The translations under genes were made by a program, and so were the position numbers. From NCBI GenBank assembly GCA_041946965.1, contig JBHGBM010000053.1, positions 1-38,028 on the forward strand: DNA of 38,028 nucleotides. Direction: 5' to 3'. Positions 24,284 to 32,683 of this stretch are shown piece by piece (position 1 is the stretch's first letter; each line of letters opens with the position of its first letter). This DNA is from JBHGBM01 sp041946965. Its GTDB lineage: Bacteria > Acidobacteriota > Terriglobia > Bryobacterales > Bryobacteraceae. The notes under the pieces were generated by a model that was not told where the DNA came from, did no database searches, and saw only the letters and a list, made by a program, of their open reading frames with translations.

Positions 24284-24337
24284 CGCGCGTTTCCGCGCGC
24301 ACTCCCGGATGCCGGTCTTCCGTTCAGCCAGGCTGAA
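24284..24337. terminator. two hairpins between convergent genes
   Basis: In the 100-nt gap between the LolA-like gene and convergent hslU there is a perfect 6-bp hairpin CGCGCG-TTTC-CGCGCG (24284-24299). There is also an exact inverted repeat TTCAGCC/GGCTGAA with one base between (24323-24337). Both could stop transcription from either side, but neither is followed by a T tract, so they are at most weak or Rho-aided terminators. Confidence 0.35.
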
Positions 24338-24382
24338 TGAGGGCTGCGGCTCTATAAGAACTCTTTTCTGCCGGCGATCAGT

Positions 24383-25741
24383 CTACAGAATGTACCTGCT
24401 GAGATCCTGGTCCTTTACGATTTCCGCGAGCTGTTTGCGAACGTAGTTCGCATCCACCTTCACCGTCTTCTTCTTCAGGTCGGGACCTTCGAAGGAGACT
24501 TCTTCGAGCAGCTTCTCCATCACCGTGTGCAGGCGCCGCGCCCCGATATTTTCCGAGTTCTCGTTCACCTGCGCCGCAAAGCGCGCGATCTCCTGGTAAG
24601 CGTCTTCGGAAAACATCAGCCGGATGCCTTCGGTTTCGAGCAGTGCCGCGTACTGCTTTGCCAGTGCGTTCTTGGGCTCCTTCAGAATCCGCACGAAATC
24701 GTCCACGCTGAGCGGCTTCAGCTCCACCCGGATGGGGAAGCGCCCCTGTAACTCTGGGATCATGTCGCTGGGCTTGGAGACGTGGAACGCTCCCGCGGCG
24801 ATGAAGAGGATGTGGTCCGTGCGCACAAAGCCGTGGCGCGTATTGACGGTGGTGCCTTCCACGATGGGCAGGATGTCGCGCTGTACGCCCTCGCGGCTCA
24901 CGTCGGGGCCGTGGCCCGATTCGCGCCCGGCGATCTTGTCGATTTCATCGAGGAAGATGATGCCGCTGGTCTCCACGCGGTCGAGCGCGATCCGCGTCAC
25001 CTGCTCCATGTCGATGAGCTTCTGCTCCTCTTCCTGTACGAGATAGTCCAGCGCCTCGGCCACGCGCGTCTTGCGCTTGCGGGTGCGCTGGTTGAACAGG
25101 TTGGGGAGCATGTCCTTGAGGTTGATCCCCATCTCCTCGATGCCGGCATTGGTGGTGATCTCGAAGGTGGCGCCGCGGTCCTTCACCTCGATCTCGACCA
25201 TGCGCTCGTCGAGCTTGCCTTCACGCAGGCGCTGGCGCAGCTTTTCGCGGGTGCGCTCGGCGCTCTCGGTCATTTCGGGCTGCGGCGGCATGAGGAGGTC
25301 GAGCAGGCGCTCCTCGGCGTTGGATTCGGCGCGATCGGAGACTTCGTCCAGGCGCTCTTCCCTCACCATGTCGATGGCGATGTCCACCAGGTCGCGGATC
25401 ATCGACTCGACGTCCCTCCCCACGTAACCCACTTCGGTGAACTTGCTGGCTTCCACCTTGAGGAACGGCGAGTTGGCCAGCTTCGCCAGGCGGCGCGCCA
25501 GCTCGGTTTTGCCCACGCCCGTGGGGCCCATCATGAGGATGTTCTTGGGCATGACCTCTTCGGCCATGTCGGGCGCCAGCTTCTGGCGGCGGATGCGGTT
25601 GCGGAGCGCGATGGCCACGGCGCGCTTGGCCTCGGCCTGCCCCACGACGTGCTTGTCGAGCTCGCGCACGATTTCACGCGGCGTCAGCTCGTCAAGCATC
25701 GGCTCTTCGTCGACCGACTGCGAGGGTAGATAGATGACCAT
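24383..25741 (-). CDS. hslU: HslU ATPase of the HslVU protease
   Basis: HslU is the AAA+ unfoldase that feeds proteins into the HslV peptidase. The 452-aa protein shows LTPREIVRELDKHVVGQAEAK, Walker A MMGPTGVGKTELARRLA (about 69-85), the pore loop TEVGYVGRDVES (about 100-111), the I-domain (about 120-230), Walker B GIIFLDEIDKIAG, GAFHVSKPSDMIPELQGRFPIRVEL, and the conserved C-terminal tail SRYIL that inserts into HslV. The ATG (25741) lies 3 nt after the hslV stop with GGAG just upstream, so translation is probably coupled. A 14-residue N-terminal extension (VIYLPSQSVDEEP) precedes a possible internal start at 25699. Confidence 0.98.
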   Translation of the reverse strand: MVIYLPSQSVDEEPMLDELTPREIVRELDKHVVGQAEAKRAVAIALRNRIRRQKLAPDMAEEVMPKNILMMGPTGVGKTELARRLAKLANSPFLKVEASKFTEVGYVGRDVESMIRDLVDIAIDMVREERLDEVSDRAESNAEERLLDLLMPPQPEMTESAERTREKLRQRLREGKLDERMVEIEVKDRGATFEITTNAGIEEMGINLKDMLPNLFNQRTRKRKTRVAEALDYLVQEEEQKLIDMEQVTRIALDRVETSGIIFLDEIDKIAGRESGHGPDVSREGVQRDILPIVEGTTVNTRHGFVRTDHILFIAAGAFHVSKPSDMIPELQGRFPIRVELKPLSVDDFVRILKEPKNALAKQYAALLETEGIRLMFSEDAYQEIARFAAQVNENSENIGARRLHTVMEKLLEEVSFEGPDLKKKTVKVDANYVRKQLAEIVKDQDLSRYIL

Positions 25742-25744
25742 GGC

Positions 25745-26284
25745 CTACTCCAGTTCTTCAAAAGTGATCGTGTCGTTGGTATAGATACAGATTTTCGCGG
25801 CCACCCGCATGGCTTCCTCGGCCAACTCCCGCGCAGAGAGCCTGGTGTGGCGCATCAGGGCGGTAGCGGCGGCCATGGCGAAAGGTCCGCCGGAACCGAT
25901 GGCGGCCACGCCTTCATCGGGCTCGATCACGTCGCCGTTGCCGCTCACCAGGTACGTCATGCGGGTATCCGCCACCAGAAGCAGGGCTTCCAGGTGCCGC
26001 AGGATGCGGTCGGTACGCCAATCCTTCGCCAGTTCCACCACCGAGCGGGAGAGGTTCCCGTTGAACTGCTCCAGCTTGGATTCGAAGCGCGCAAAGAGGG
26101 CGAAGGCGTCGGCCGTGGATCCGGCGAAACCGGCCAGCACCTTGTCGTTGTAAATTCGACGCACCTTGCGCGCGGAGGCCTTCAAGACTTCCTGCCCCAG
26201 CGTGACCTGCCCGTCGCCGGCCATGACCACTTTGCCGTCGCGCCTCACGCACAATACGGTTGTCGAGCGCACGCGCTGTTTCAT
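25745..26284 (-). CDS. hslV: HslV peptidase of the HslVU protease
   Basis: HslV is the proteasome-like threonine peptidase of the two-tiered HslVU particle, a cytoplasmic quality-control protease. The 179-aa product contains the core VVMAGDGQVTLG, RRIYNDKVLAGFAGSTADAF and ELAKDWRTDRILRHLEAL. The N-terminal nucleophile should be Thr8 in STTVLCV, so a 7-residue propeptide (MKQRVRS) must be removed; E. coli HslV loses only its Met. The substrate-pocket region AAIGSGGPFAMAAATAL is conserved. It diverges from the arylsulfotransferase-like gene over an 85-nt gap. Confidence 0.97.
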   Translation of the reverse strand: MKQRVRSTTVLCVRRDGKVVMAGDGQVTLGQEVLKASARKVRRIYNDKVLAGFAGSTADAFALFARFESKLEQFNGNLSRSVVELAKDWRTDRILRHLEALLLVADTRMTYLVSGNGDVIEPDEGVAAIGSGGPFAMAAATALMRHTRLSARELAEEAMRVAAKICIYTNDTITFEELE

Positions 26285-26296
26285 AATCGCAATCTC

Positions 26297-26302
26297 ATTG
26301 TA
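26297..26302 (-). promoter_or_regulatory. -10 element of hslVU
   Basis: TACAAT on the minus strand ends 12 nt before the hslV ATG, predicting a leader of about 5 nt with no Shine-Dalgarno. No heat-shock CIRCE repeat is seen in the gap. Confidence 0.5.
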
Positions 26303-26341
26303 GCGCCCGTACGCACGCCCCCCTCCCGGCGCTTGTCACGT

Positions 26342-26350
26342 TGGCATAAT
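26342..26350 (+). promoter_or_regulatory. extended -10 promoter of the arylsulfotransferase-like gene
   Basis: TGGCATAAT (TGn plus CATAAT) ends at 26350 and overlaps ATG 26349, so that ATG cannot be used. The expected start of transcription, about 26357, lies 13 nt before the in-frame ATG at 26370. Confidence 0.5.
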
Positions 26351-26369
26351 GCGTGCAAATGGATATCGG

Positions 26370-28103
26370 ATGCCTGTTTGTCGAATTCTTGCGGGCGCCC
26401 TCTTACTGGCGCACACCGCTGCGGCCATGTCCGTCTCGCTCGCGCCCTCCCCCGCGCAGCCCTCGCCCGCCGGCGCCCAGGTCACCTGGACCGCCGAGGC
26501 TTCTTCGCCTGGCGCAACCTGGTACCGCTTCCGCGTGCGCCGCGCCGAAGGCGAGTATCGCATGATCCGCGATTACGGCCCGGTGAATACGCTCGAATGG
26601 GCGCCGTTGAGCGAGGGCTCGTATGAGATGGAGGTCTGGGCGCGCAACTTCGATACGGGCGAGTCCGCCGCGGCCTCCGTAACATACGAAGTTGCACCGC
26701 GCGCCGCCGGCGCGCCGGTGATTTCTGCGACAGCCCATCCCATGGTGTGGCTCTACAGCGCGCCCGCCTGCACGGCGGGGGGCCGAATCCGGGTGAGCCT
26801 CGAGGGGCAGGACGGCGCCACGCAGTACACGCCCTGGCAGCCGTGCGCCGCAGGGCTGACGTTCAATCAGTACCTTGCCGGAATGCGCGCGGCCGGGACG
26901 TATCGGGTGCGGCACGAAGTGGATGCCGGTTCCGGCGCCGTGAATGGTCCGTACCTGAACCTGAGGGTGCCCGATGTGGCCATCCCGGTTCCGGATTTCA
27001 AGGTGGCGCAACCGCCGCAGCCGCCGGTGCCCCAGGGCGTGCTGCTGCAATCGGTGCTCTTCACCAACCCGCTGGCTACCGACCTCAACGGGAACCCCGT
27101 CTGGTTCTATCCCCAGCCGCTCACGTTCCTGACGCGCGCCAACCCGGGGGGCACGTTCTGGGGCATCTTGGAAGATTTCTTCAGCGACCCCTCCGGCCAG
27201 GTGGTGAGGGAGTTCGACCTGGCGGGCAACACCGTGCGGGAAACCAACGCCGCGCGCATCAATGAGCAGCTCGCGGCGCGCGGGCTGCGGCTCATCGGCT
27301 CTTTCCACCACGAAGCCCTCAGCCTGCCGGACGGCGGAGTGCTGGTCCTCGCCAGCAGCGAGCAGGCGGTTGAGGACCTTCAGGGTCCGGGGCGGGTGAA
27401 CGTGATCGGCGATACAATCATCGCCCTCGACCGGGACATGCAGGTGGTCTGGGTTTGGGACTGTTTCGACCATCTGGATCTGTCGCGAACCGCCCTCCTG
27501 GGTGAAACCTGCACGCCCGGCGCGGGAGGCTGCCCGCCGTTCTATAACTCGGAGCGGGCGAACGACTGGCTGCACAGCAACTCGCTCGCGCTCACGCCCG
27601 ACGGCAACATCCTGATCTCCGTGCGGCACCTGGACCAACTGCTGAAGGTCGACTACGCCAACGGACGAGGCAGCGGCAGGGTGCTGTGGGCGCTCGGAAA
27701 GGGCGGTGATTTCACCTTGCGGGGCGCCCCGGAAGACGCCTGGTTTTCACACCAGCACGACGCCAACTACATTTCCCATTCGCGAATCGCGGTGTTCGAC
27801 AACGGCAACATGCGGCAAGCCGAGGACGAGAATGTCCACAGCCGCGGCCAGGTGTGGGAGATCGACGAACGCACCCGCACGGCCTTTCCCGTGCTGAACG
27901 CGGACCTGGGCGGGTACTGCCTCGCGCTGGGCTCCGCGCAACGACTGCCGAACGGTAACTACCATTACAACTGCGGCTGGTTGCCGGGGAATCTCAGCCG
28001 GTCCTCGGAAGTGAGCCCTTCCGGAGCCACGGCCTATTCCATCGATTTCGCGATTCTGTCCTACCGCACCGTCCGCATGCGGGACATGTACACGCCCGAA
28101 TAA
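26370..28103 (+). CDS. secreted arylsulfotransferase (ASST)-like protein
   Basis: The 577-aa protein starts with a signal peptide (MPVCRILAGALLLAHTAAAMS). An immunoglobulin-like N-terminal domain with paired Ser/Pro strands follows (about 20-125), then a six-bladed propeller typical of arylsulfate sulfotransferase. Bacterial ASST enzymes transfer sulfate between phenols through an active-site histidine. Conserved His-containing signatures are visible: SFHHEALSLPDGGVLVL (about residue 310), NDWLHSNSLALTPDGNILISVRHLDQ (about 395) and WFSHQHDANYIS, with GNYHYNCGWLPGN near the end. ATG 26370 is preferred over 26349, which is in the promoter. It abuts the convergent exchanger gene with no base between their stop codons. 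Substrate and catalytic activity are unproven; some family members lack activity. Confidence 0.85.
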   Translation: MPVCRILAGALLLAHTAAAMSVSLAPSPAQPSPAGAQVTWTAEASSPGATWYRFRVRRAEGEYRMIRDYGPVNTLEWAPLSEGSYEMEVWARNFDTGESAAASVTYEVAPRAAGAPVISATAHPMVWLYSAPACTAGGRIRVSLEGQDGATQYTPWQPCAAGLTFNQYLAGMRAAGTYRVRHEVDAGSGAVNGPYLNLRVPDVAIPVPDFKVAQPPQPPVPQGVLLQSVLFTNPLATDLNGNPVWFYPQPLTFLTRANPGGTFWGILEDFFSDPSGQVVREFDLAGNTVRETNAARINEQLAARGLRLIGSFHHEALSLPDGGVLVLASSEQAVEDLQGPGRVNVIGDTIIALDRDMQVVWVWDCFDHLDLSRTALLGETCTPGAGGCPPFYNSERANDWLHSNSLALTPDGNILISVRHLDQLLKVDYANGRGSGRVLWALGKGGDFTLRGAPEDAWFSHQHDANYISHSRIAVFDNGNMRQAEDENVHSRGQVWEIDERTRTAFPVLNADLGGYCLALGSAQRLPNGNYHYNCGWLPGNLSRSSEVSPSGATAYSIDFAILSYRTVRMRDMYTPE

Positions 28104-29360
28104 CTACCCGCGCACGTGCGCGCGCCACATCTTCGCAAACAGCAGCAGCGCGGCCGGCTGGCGCTTTCCCATCATCATCCGTATGAGACCCACGCCCGCC
28201 CACAACAGGTACACGACGGTGACGTACCAGTGGAAGTGGCCGGCAAAGGTGCGCCAGAAGCCCGGGCCGGGGGCGACGGGCGAGAGCGTGAACTGCGCCG
28301 CCCACAGCAGGAACAGCGCCAGCGCTTCCCACCAGTCCAGTTTCATGTTGACCAGGAAGATGGCCCCCACCAGCGACTGTCCCAGCGTCATCAGCAGTTC
28401 GAGCTCCTGCTGCGAATCGAACACGATGCTCGACGGCTCCCCGCGGCTGAGAGAGTACACGATGGGCAGCATGGCGGCGAGCAGCGTCCACTGGTTGATG
28501 TTGCTCGAAACCATGTTCATCAGCGCCATGGGAGCGCGCTGGATTGTGCGGGCCCAGTAGAAGGCCGAGACCTTCTCGGGGAACTCGGAGACGAACGGCG
28601 CCACCCACTGCACGAAGACGAAGGTGGGCACGCCAAGCACGGCGGAGACCGCGAGAAGGCTTCCCAGGAACGGTTCCGCGGTGAAGTAGATCAAGGCTCC
28701 GCCGCCCACGAACAACAATACGATGGCGAGCTTGCGGCGCCGCGGGCGCGCCTTGACGATGGTGCGCGGAATCAGCTCGAGATCCTCGATGCTCTCGGCC
28801 TCCTCGGGCGGCATGCGCCGCAGCACCAGCAGATAGGCCACGTAGATTCCGATCAGCACGGCGGCGTCGATCAGGTTGAGGGATCCCTTCGCCCAAATCA
28901 CCGCGGCGTAGGCCATGCAGACGAGCAGACCGACGACCTCCACGCAATGTTCGTCCGGCAGACGGATTTCGCGCAGCGGCCGTTTATGGCGCGCGCGGTG
29001 GAACATCGCCGCGGTGAAGTAGATCATGGGCCAGCCCAAACCCGTGAGCAGCCGCAGCGCCCCGGTCAGGTTGGCCATGAGCAGCGGCACCTGCTGCTTC
29101 CAGGCGAGCACCGCTTCCACCGCGAATTCCGGAAGGGTTTGCAGCCATGCGAGGATTGCCAGTGCGAAGCCCTGCGCGATAAAGTACTGGGCCGATTCCG
29201 CCGCCCAGGCGATCAGCATGGCGGCCATCAGAATGGCCGGCGCCGTCCAGAACACCGAGTAAGGACTCAGTTCCTGAATGGGAATCGGGGCGGCGGCCAC
29301 CAGCACCAGGGCGAATACGGGCGCGGTCACGGGCCGGGGTCTATCGGAATTCAATTTCAT
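28104..29360 (-). CDS. CaCA-superfamily (Na+/Ca2+ exchanger-like) membrane protein, divergent
   Basis: The 418-aa polytopic membrane protein has about 10-11 hydrophobic helices in two halves. Each half carries a degenerate alpha-repeat of the Ca2+/cation antiporter family: QTLPEFAVEAVLAW...LLMANLTGALRL (about 77-105), and APFVSEFPEKVSAFYWA...LMNMVSSNINQW in the second half. The acidic ion-binding Glu of both repeats (LPEF, FPEK) is kept. The GN-x-x-GS motif is changed to AN-x-x-GA and MN-x-x-SS. A basic cytoplasmic loop (RTIVKARPRRRKLA) joins the halves. It overlaps nadB by 20 nt, so it is expressed with NAD synthesis. Ion specificity is unknown. Confidence 0.7.
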   Translation of the reverse strand: MKLNSDRPRPVTAPVFALVLVAAAPIPIQELSPYSVFWTAPAILMAAMLIAWAAESAQYFIAQGFALAILAWLQTLPEFAVEAVLAWKQQVPLLMANLTGALRLLTGLGWPMIYFTAAMFHRARHKRPLREIRLPDEHCVEVVGLLVCMAYAAVIWAKGSLNLIDAAVLIGIYVAYLLVLRRMPPEEAESIEDLELIPRTIVKARPRRRKLAIVLLFVGGGALIYFTAEPFLGSLLAVSAVLGVPTFVFVQWVAPFVSEFPEKVSAFYWARTIQRAPMALMNMVSSNINQWTLLAAMLPIVYSLSRGEPSSIVFDSQQELELLMTLGQSLVGAIFLVNMKLDWWEALALFLLWAAQFTLSPVAPGPGFWRTFAGHFHWYVTVVYLLWAGVGLIRMMMGKRQPAALLLFAKMWRAHVRG

Positions 29361-30846
29361 TCTGTTTGGTCACCACGGAGTGCTTTGCGAAGGCGGGCCG
29401 CTTGAGCGGGAAATCGGAACGGTAATGGGCGCCGCGGCTTTCCTCCCTCGCCAGGGCGCAACGGGCGACAAGCCCGGCTACGGCGTGAATGTTCCGCGCT
29501 TCGAATCCCGCGAGCGCGGGCGGCGCTTCGCGCAACTCCACGTCCTCCAGTTCGCGCTGCGCGCGGCGCAGGCTCGCGGCGTCGCGCACGATTCCGCAGT
29601 GCAGCGATGCGATGCGCCTCAGTTCGTCGCCCGGCAAACCGGGAAAAAGCGCCGGCGGGGCGGCGCCCCGGCCGGCCGCGCCGTCCGCATCCTCGCGCAT
29701 CGCGGCGCCCGCGCGCGCACCGAATACCACGCCTTCCAGCAGCGAGTTGCTGGCCAGCCGGTTGGCGCCGTGCACACCCGTGCAGGCGGCTTCGCCGGCG
29801 GCGTACAGCCGGGGGATGCTGGTGCGGCCGCGCAGGTCCGTGCGCACGCCGCCCATGGCATAGTGCGCCGCCGGATGCACGGGAGCGGGCGTTTGCGCCA
29901 GGTCGAGCGAGTAGCGCAGACAGGTCTCGTAAATGCGCGGGAACCGCGCGCGCAGCAACGCGGCTCCGAAGTGCCGCATGTCGAGGTACACGTGGGGCGC
30001 GCCGGTGCGCCGCATCTCGTCCACGATGGCGCGCGCCACCTGGTCGCGCGGAGCCAGTTCGTTGGTGAACCTCTCCCCCGCCTGGTTGATCAGGCGGGCG
30101 CCTTCTCCGCGCAGCGCCTCGGAAAGCAGGAAGCGCGGCGCACCCTCCAGGTGCAGCGCGGTGGGGTGAAACTGAACGAATTCGATGTCCGAAATCTCCG
30201 CGCCCGCCCGCCACGCCATAGCCACGCCGTCGCCGGTGGCGACGTCGGGATTGGTGGTGTCCAGGTAAACGCGGCCCATGCCGCCGGTCGCCAGCAGCAC
30301 GGCTCGCGCATAGACCGCCGCCGTGACTCCGCTCTTCCCGTCCCAGACCATGGCTCCCGTCGCTTCGCCATCATTCAGCAACAGATCCGTGACCGCGGAA
30401 TACGTGCGAAACTCCACGGCCGGAAGGGACGCGGCCTTGAAATAGAGGGTGCGGGCGATCTCGCGGCCGGTGGAGTCACCGTGCGCGTGCAGCACGCGAT
30501 TGCGGCTGTGGGCGCCCTCGCGCGTGAAGCTCAGCCGTCCGCCTTCGCGATCGAACGCGGCGCCCCACTCGATGAGCTGTTCCACCTCCCGCGGCCCTTC
30601 CTCGACGAGCGCGCGCACCGCGGCGGGGTCGCAAAGCCCGTCGCCCGCGGCCAGAGTATCGCTTTCGTGCAGGCTTACGTCGTCGTCCTCGGCCAGGGCC
30701 ACGGCAATGCCGCCCTGCGCGTACTCGGAAGAGGACTCGCGCAGCGCATCCTTCGCCACCACCAGCACGCGGCCGGCCGCGGCGAGTTCGATCGCGGCCC
30801 GCAGCCCGGCGACACCCGCCCCAATCACCAGAAAATCCGCTGTCAT
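29341..30846 (-). CDS. nadB: L-aspartate oxidase
   Basis: NadB oxidises L-aspartate to iminoaspartate, the first step of de novo NAD synthesis, using FAD. The 501-aa protein starts ADFLVIGAGVAGLRAAIEL (FAD dinucleotide-binding). It continues with SSSEYAQGGIAVALAEDDDVSLHESDTLAAGDGL, the active-site region AHGDSTGREIARTLY and EFVQFHPTALHLEG. HYAMGGVRTDLRGRTSIPRLYAAGEAACTGVHGANRLASNSLLEG is the family's hallmark. Quinolinate synthase nadA and nadC are not adjacent. The gene diverges from aroB across 44 nt, with a GGAAAG upstream of its ATG as Shine-Dalgarno. Confidence 0.97.
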   Translation of the reverse strand: MTADFLVIGAGVAGLRAAIELAAAGRVLVVAKDALRESSSEYAQGGIAVALAEDDDVSLHESDTLAAGDGLCDPAAVRALVEEGPREVEQLIEWGAAFDREGGRLSFTREGAHSRNRVLHAHGDSTGREIARTLYFKAASLPAVEFRTYSAVTDLLLNDGEATGAMVWDGKSGVTAAVYARAVLLATGGMGRVYLDTTNPDVATGDGVAMAWRAGAEISDIEFVQFHPTALHLEGAPRFLLSEALRGEGARLINQAGERFTNELAPRDQVARAIVDEMRRTGAPHVYLDMRHFGAALLRARFPRIYETCLRYSLDLAQTPAPVHPAAHYAMGGVRTDLRGRTSIPRLYAAGEAACTGVHGANRLASNSLLEGVVFGARAGAAMREDADGAAGRGAAPPALFPGLPGDELRRIASLHCGIVRDAASLRRAQRELEDVELREAPPALAGFEARNIHAVAGLVARCALAREESRGAHYRSDFPLKRPAFAKHSVVTKQNEIEFR

Positions 30847-30873
30847 TGTGCTTTCTTTCCAGCTTAACCCACG

Positions 30874-30882
30874 TGGTACAAC
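30874..30882 (+). promoter_or_regulatory. extended -10 promoter of aroB-menG
   Basis: TGGTACAAC (TGn plus TACAAC) ends 8 nt before ATG 30891, implying a leaderless or near-leaderless mRNA. The 44-nt divergent gap also has to serve nadB. Confidence 0.4.
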
Positions 30883-30890
30883 TGGGGATT

Positions 30891-31949
30891 ATGCCCGTGT
30901 TCCACGTCAAGACCGCGCAGCGCTGTTACCCGGCCGTAGTGGAGCGGGGAGCGCTCGCGCGCCTGCCGGAATTCCTGCCGCCCAAGCACGGCAAGGTATT
31001 CGTGGTCACGGAGGAGCAGGTCTGGCGGCTGCACGGCGCCGCGGTGAACGTGCCGCACGAACTGCTGATGCTCGCGGGCGGAGAAGAGCGCAAGCGCCTG
31101 GCCCCGCTCGAACAACTCGCCGGGGAAATGGTGCAGCGCGGCGGCGACCGCTCCAGCATCGTGGTGGCCTTCGGAGGCGGCATCGTCACCGACATGGGCG
31201 GGTTTCTCGCCGCCATCTTCATGCGCGGCGTGCCGGTGATTCAGGTTCCCACCACGCTGCTCGCGCAGGTGGACGCGGGACTCGGCGGCAAGACGGGCGT
31301 GAACCTCGCCTGCGGAAAAAACCTGATCGGCGCGTTCCACCAGCCGCTGGCCGTGCTGGCCGATCCCGCGGTGCTCGCCACCTTGCCCGAGCGCGAGTAC
31401 CGCGCGGGGTTGTACGAGATTGTCAAGGCCGGAATCATCCGCGTCCCGGAACTGTTCGAGTTTCTGGTCAGCCGCCGCGGCGCGGTGCTGGCCCGCGAGC
31501 CCGAAGCCGTCGAGCGCATTATCGCCGATGCGGTCCGCATGAAAGCGGAAGTGGTCTCCGCCGACGAGCGCGAAAGCGACGTGCGGCGCATCCTGAATTT
31601 CGGGCACACCTTCGGCCACTCGCTCGAAGCCGAGACGGGTTATGCGCGTTTTCTGCACGGCGAAGCCGTCGCGTTCGGCATGCAGGCGGCCACGCACCTC
31701 GCCGCGCGGCTGGGCCTGGTGAACGCCGCCGATGCCGAAGCCATACGGGCGGCGGTCCGCGCCTACGGTCCCATCCCCACGCTGGAAGGCATTGCTCCGG
31801 AGCGTCTGGCCGCGCGCCTGGTGAGCGACAAGAAGACCGTGCAGGGACACGTGCATTTCGTCCTGCCCGTGCGCATCGGCGAGGTCACGGTGGCGGCCGA
31901 TGTGGATCCGGCGGCGGTGCTCGAAGCCATCCGCGCGGCGTGCGCATGA
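30891..31949 (+). CDS. aroB: 3-dehydroquinate synthase
   Basis: AroB converts DAHP to 3-dehydroquinate in the shikimate pathway with NAD and a divalent metal. The 352-aa protein has VVAFGGGIVTDMGGFLAA (NAD), VPTTLLAQVDAGLGGKTGVNLA (catalytic Lys region), NLIGAFHQP, YEIVKAGII and the metal site RILNFGHTFGHSLEAETGY. A Lys-rich SDKKT loop and a VLPVRIGEVTV segment near the end are typical. ATG 30891 is chosen because the longer frame (30846) lies upstream of the -10. The stop overlaps menG by 4 nt, pointing to a shikimate-to-menaquinone unit. Confidence 0.97.
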   Translation: MPVFHVKTAQRCYPAVVERGALARLPEFLPPKHGKVFVVTEEQVWRLHGAAVNVPHELLMLAGGEERKRLAPLEQLAGEMVQRGGDRSSIVVAFGGGIVTDMGGFLAAIFMRGVPVIQVPTTLLAQVDAGLGGKTGVNLACGKNLIGAFHQPLAVLADPAVLATLPEREYRAGLYEIVKAGIIRVPELFEFLVSRRGAVLAREPEAVERIIADAVRMKAEVVSADERESDVRRILNFGHTFGHSLEAETGYARFLHGEAVAFGMQAATHLAARLGLVNAADAEAIRAAVRAYGPIPTLEGIAPERLAARLVSDKKTVQGHVHFVLPVRIGEVTVAADVDPAAVLEAIRAACA

Positions 31950-32665
31950 GCGGGACCAGGCCTCGCGGGGCCGTGGGAGAACACGAAGCCGCGCGATGGG
32001 TGCGCGCGATGTTCGACCGCGTGGCGCACCGCTACGATCTCGCCAACCACCTGCTCTCGATGCAGATGGACCGGCTGTGGCGCGCCCGCGCGGCGCGCCT
32101 CTTGCACCCGGTGCTCGCACGGCCGGAGGCGCGCGTGCTCGATCTCTGCTGCGGTACCGGCGACCTCGCGCTGGCTCTCGAACGGACCGGCCGCGCGCGC
32201 GTGTACGGAGCGGATTTCTCGCATTCCATGCTGGTGCGCGCCCGCGCGAAGGGCGTGCGGCGCGCGGCGGAGGCGGACGCGCTCCGGCTTCCCCTTCGCG
32301 ACGCATCGCTCGACCTGGTGACCGCCGCGTTCGGCTTCCGCAACCTGGCCAACTATGAAGCCGGACTGCGCGAGATCCGCCGCGTGCTGCGGCCGGGCGG
32401 CGTCCTCGCCATCCTCGAATTCTCGCAGCCGCCGGGCCGCATCTTCGGCGCGCTCTACGGCTTCTACTCGCGCCGCGTACTGCCGCGCATTGGCGGCGCG
32501 CTCTCGGGCTCGCGGGATGCTTACGAGTACCTTCCCGAATCCGTGAGCCGCTTCCCCGGGCCGGAAAAACTGGCGGAGGCCATGCGCGGCGCCGGGTTCG
32601 AAGATGTGAAATTCGAGCGCATGACCGGTGGCATCGTGGCCTTGCACCTGGGGACGGCGGTGTGA
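31946..32665 (+). CDS. menG: demethylmenaquinone methyltransferase (UbiE/MenG family)
   Basis: The enzyme adds the final methyl in menaquinone (or ubiquinone) synthesis using S-adenosylmethionine. The 239-aa protein has FDRVAHRYDLANHLLSMQMDRLWR, the SAM-binding VLDLCCGTGDLALALE, ADFSHSML, DALRLPLRDASLDLVTAAFGFRNLANYEAGLREIRRVLRPGG and the C-terminal GFEDVKFERMTGGIVALH, an almost complete UbiE signature. Acidobacteria generally use menaquinone, so MenG is the likelier role. It is coupled to aroB by an ATGA overlap. No other men genes are next to it. Confidence 0.93.
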   Translation: MSGTRPRGAVGEHEAARWVRAMFDRVAHRYDLANHLLSMQMDRLWRARAARLLHPVLARPEARVLDLCCGTGDLALALERTGRARVYGADFSHSMLVRARAKGVRRAAEADALRLPLRDASLDLVTAAFGFRNLANYEAGLREIRRVLRPGGVLAILEFSQPPGRIFGALYGFYSRRVLPRIGGALSGSRDAYEYLPESVSRFPGPEKLAEAMRGAGFEDVKFERMTGGIVALHLGTAV

Positions 32666-32668
32666 GGT

Positions 32669-32677
32669 TGATATAAT
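32669..32677 (+). promoter_or_regulatory. extended -10 promoter of the LarA-like gene
   Basis: TGATATAAT, a perfect extended -10, ends 6 nt before ATG 32684. Standard spacing puts the first transcribed base on or beside the A of the ATG. It starts 4 nt after the menG stop codon, so the gene has its own promoter. Confidence 0.65.
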
Positions 32678-32683
32678 CTGCGC

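Noticed and set aside
28110..28121. 12-bp palindrome GCGCACGTGCGC
   Set aside because: Falls in the C-terminal codons of the exchanger gene in a GC-rich background; likely chance.
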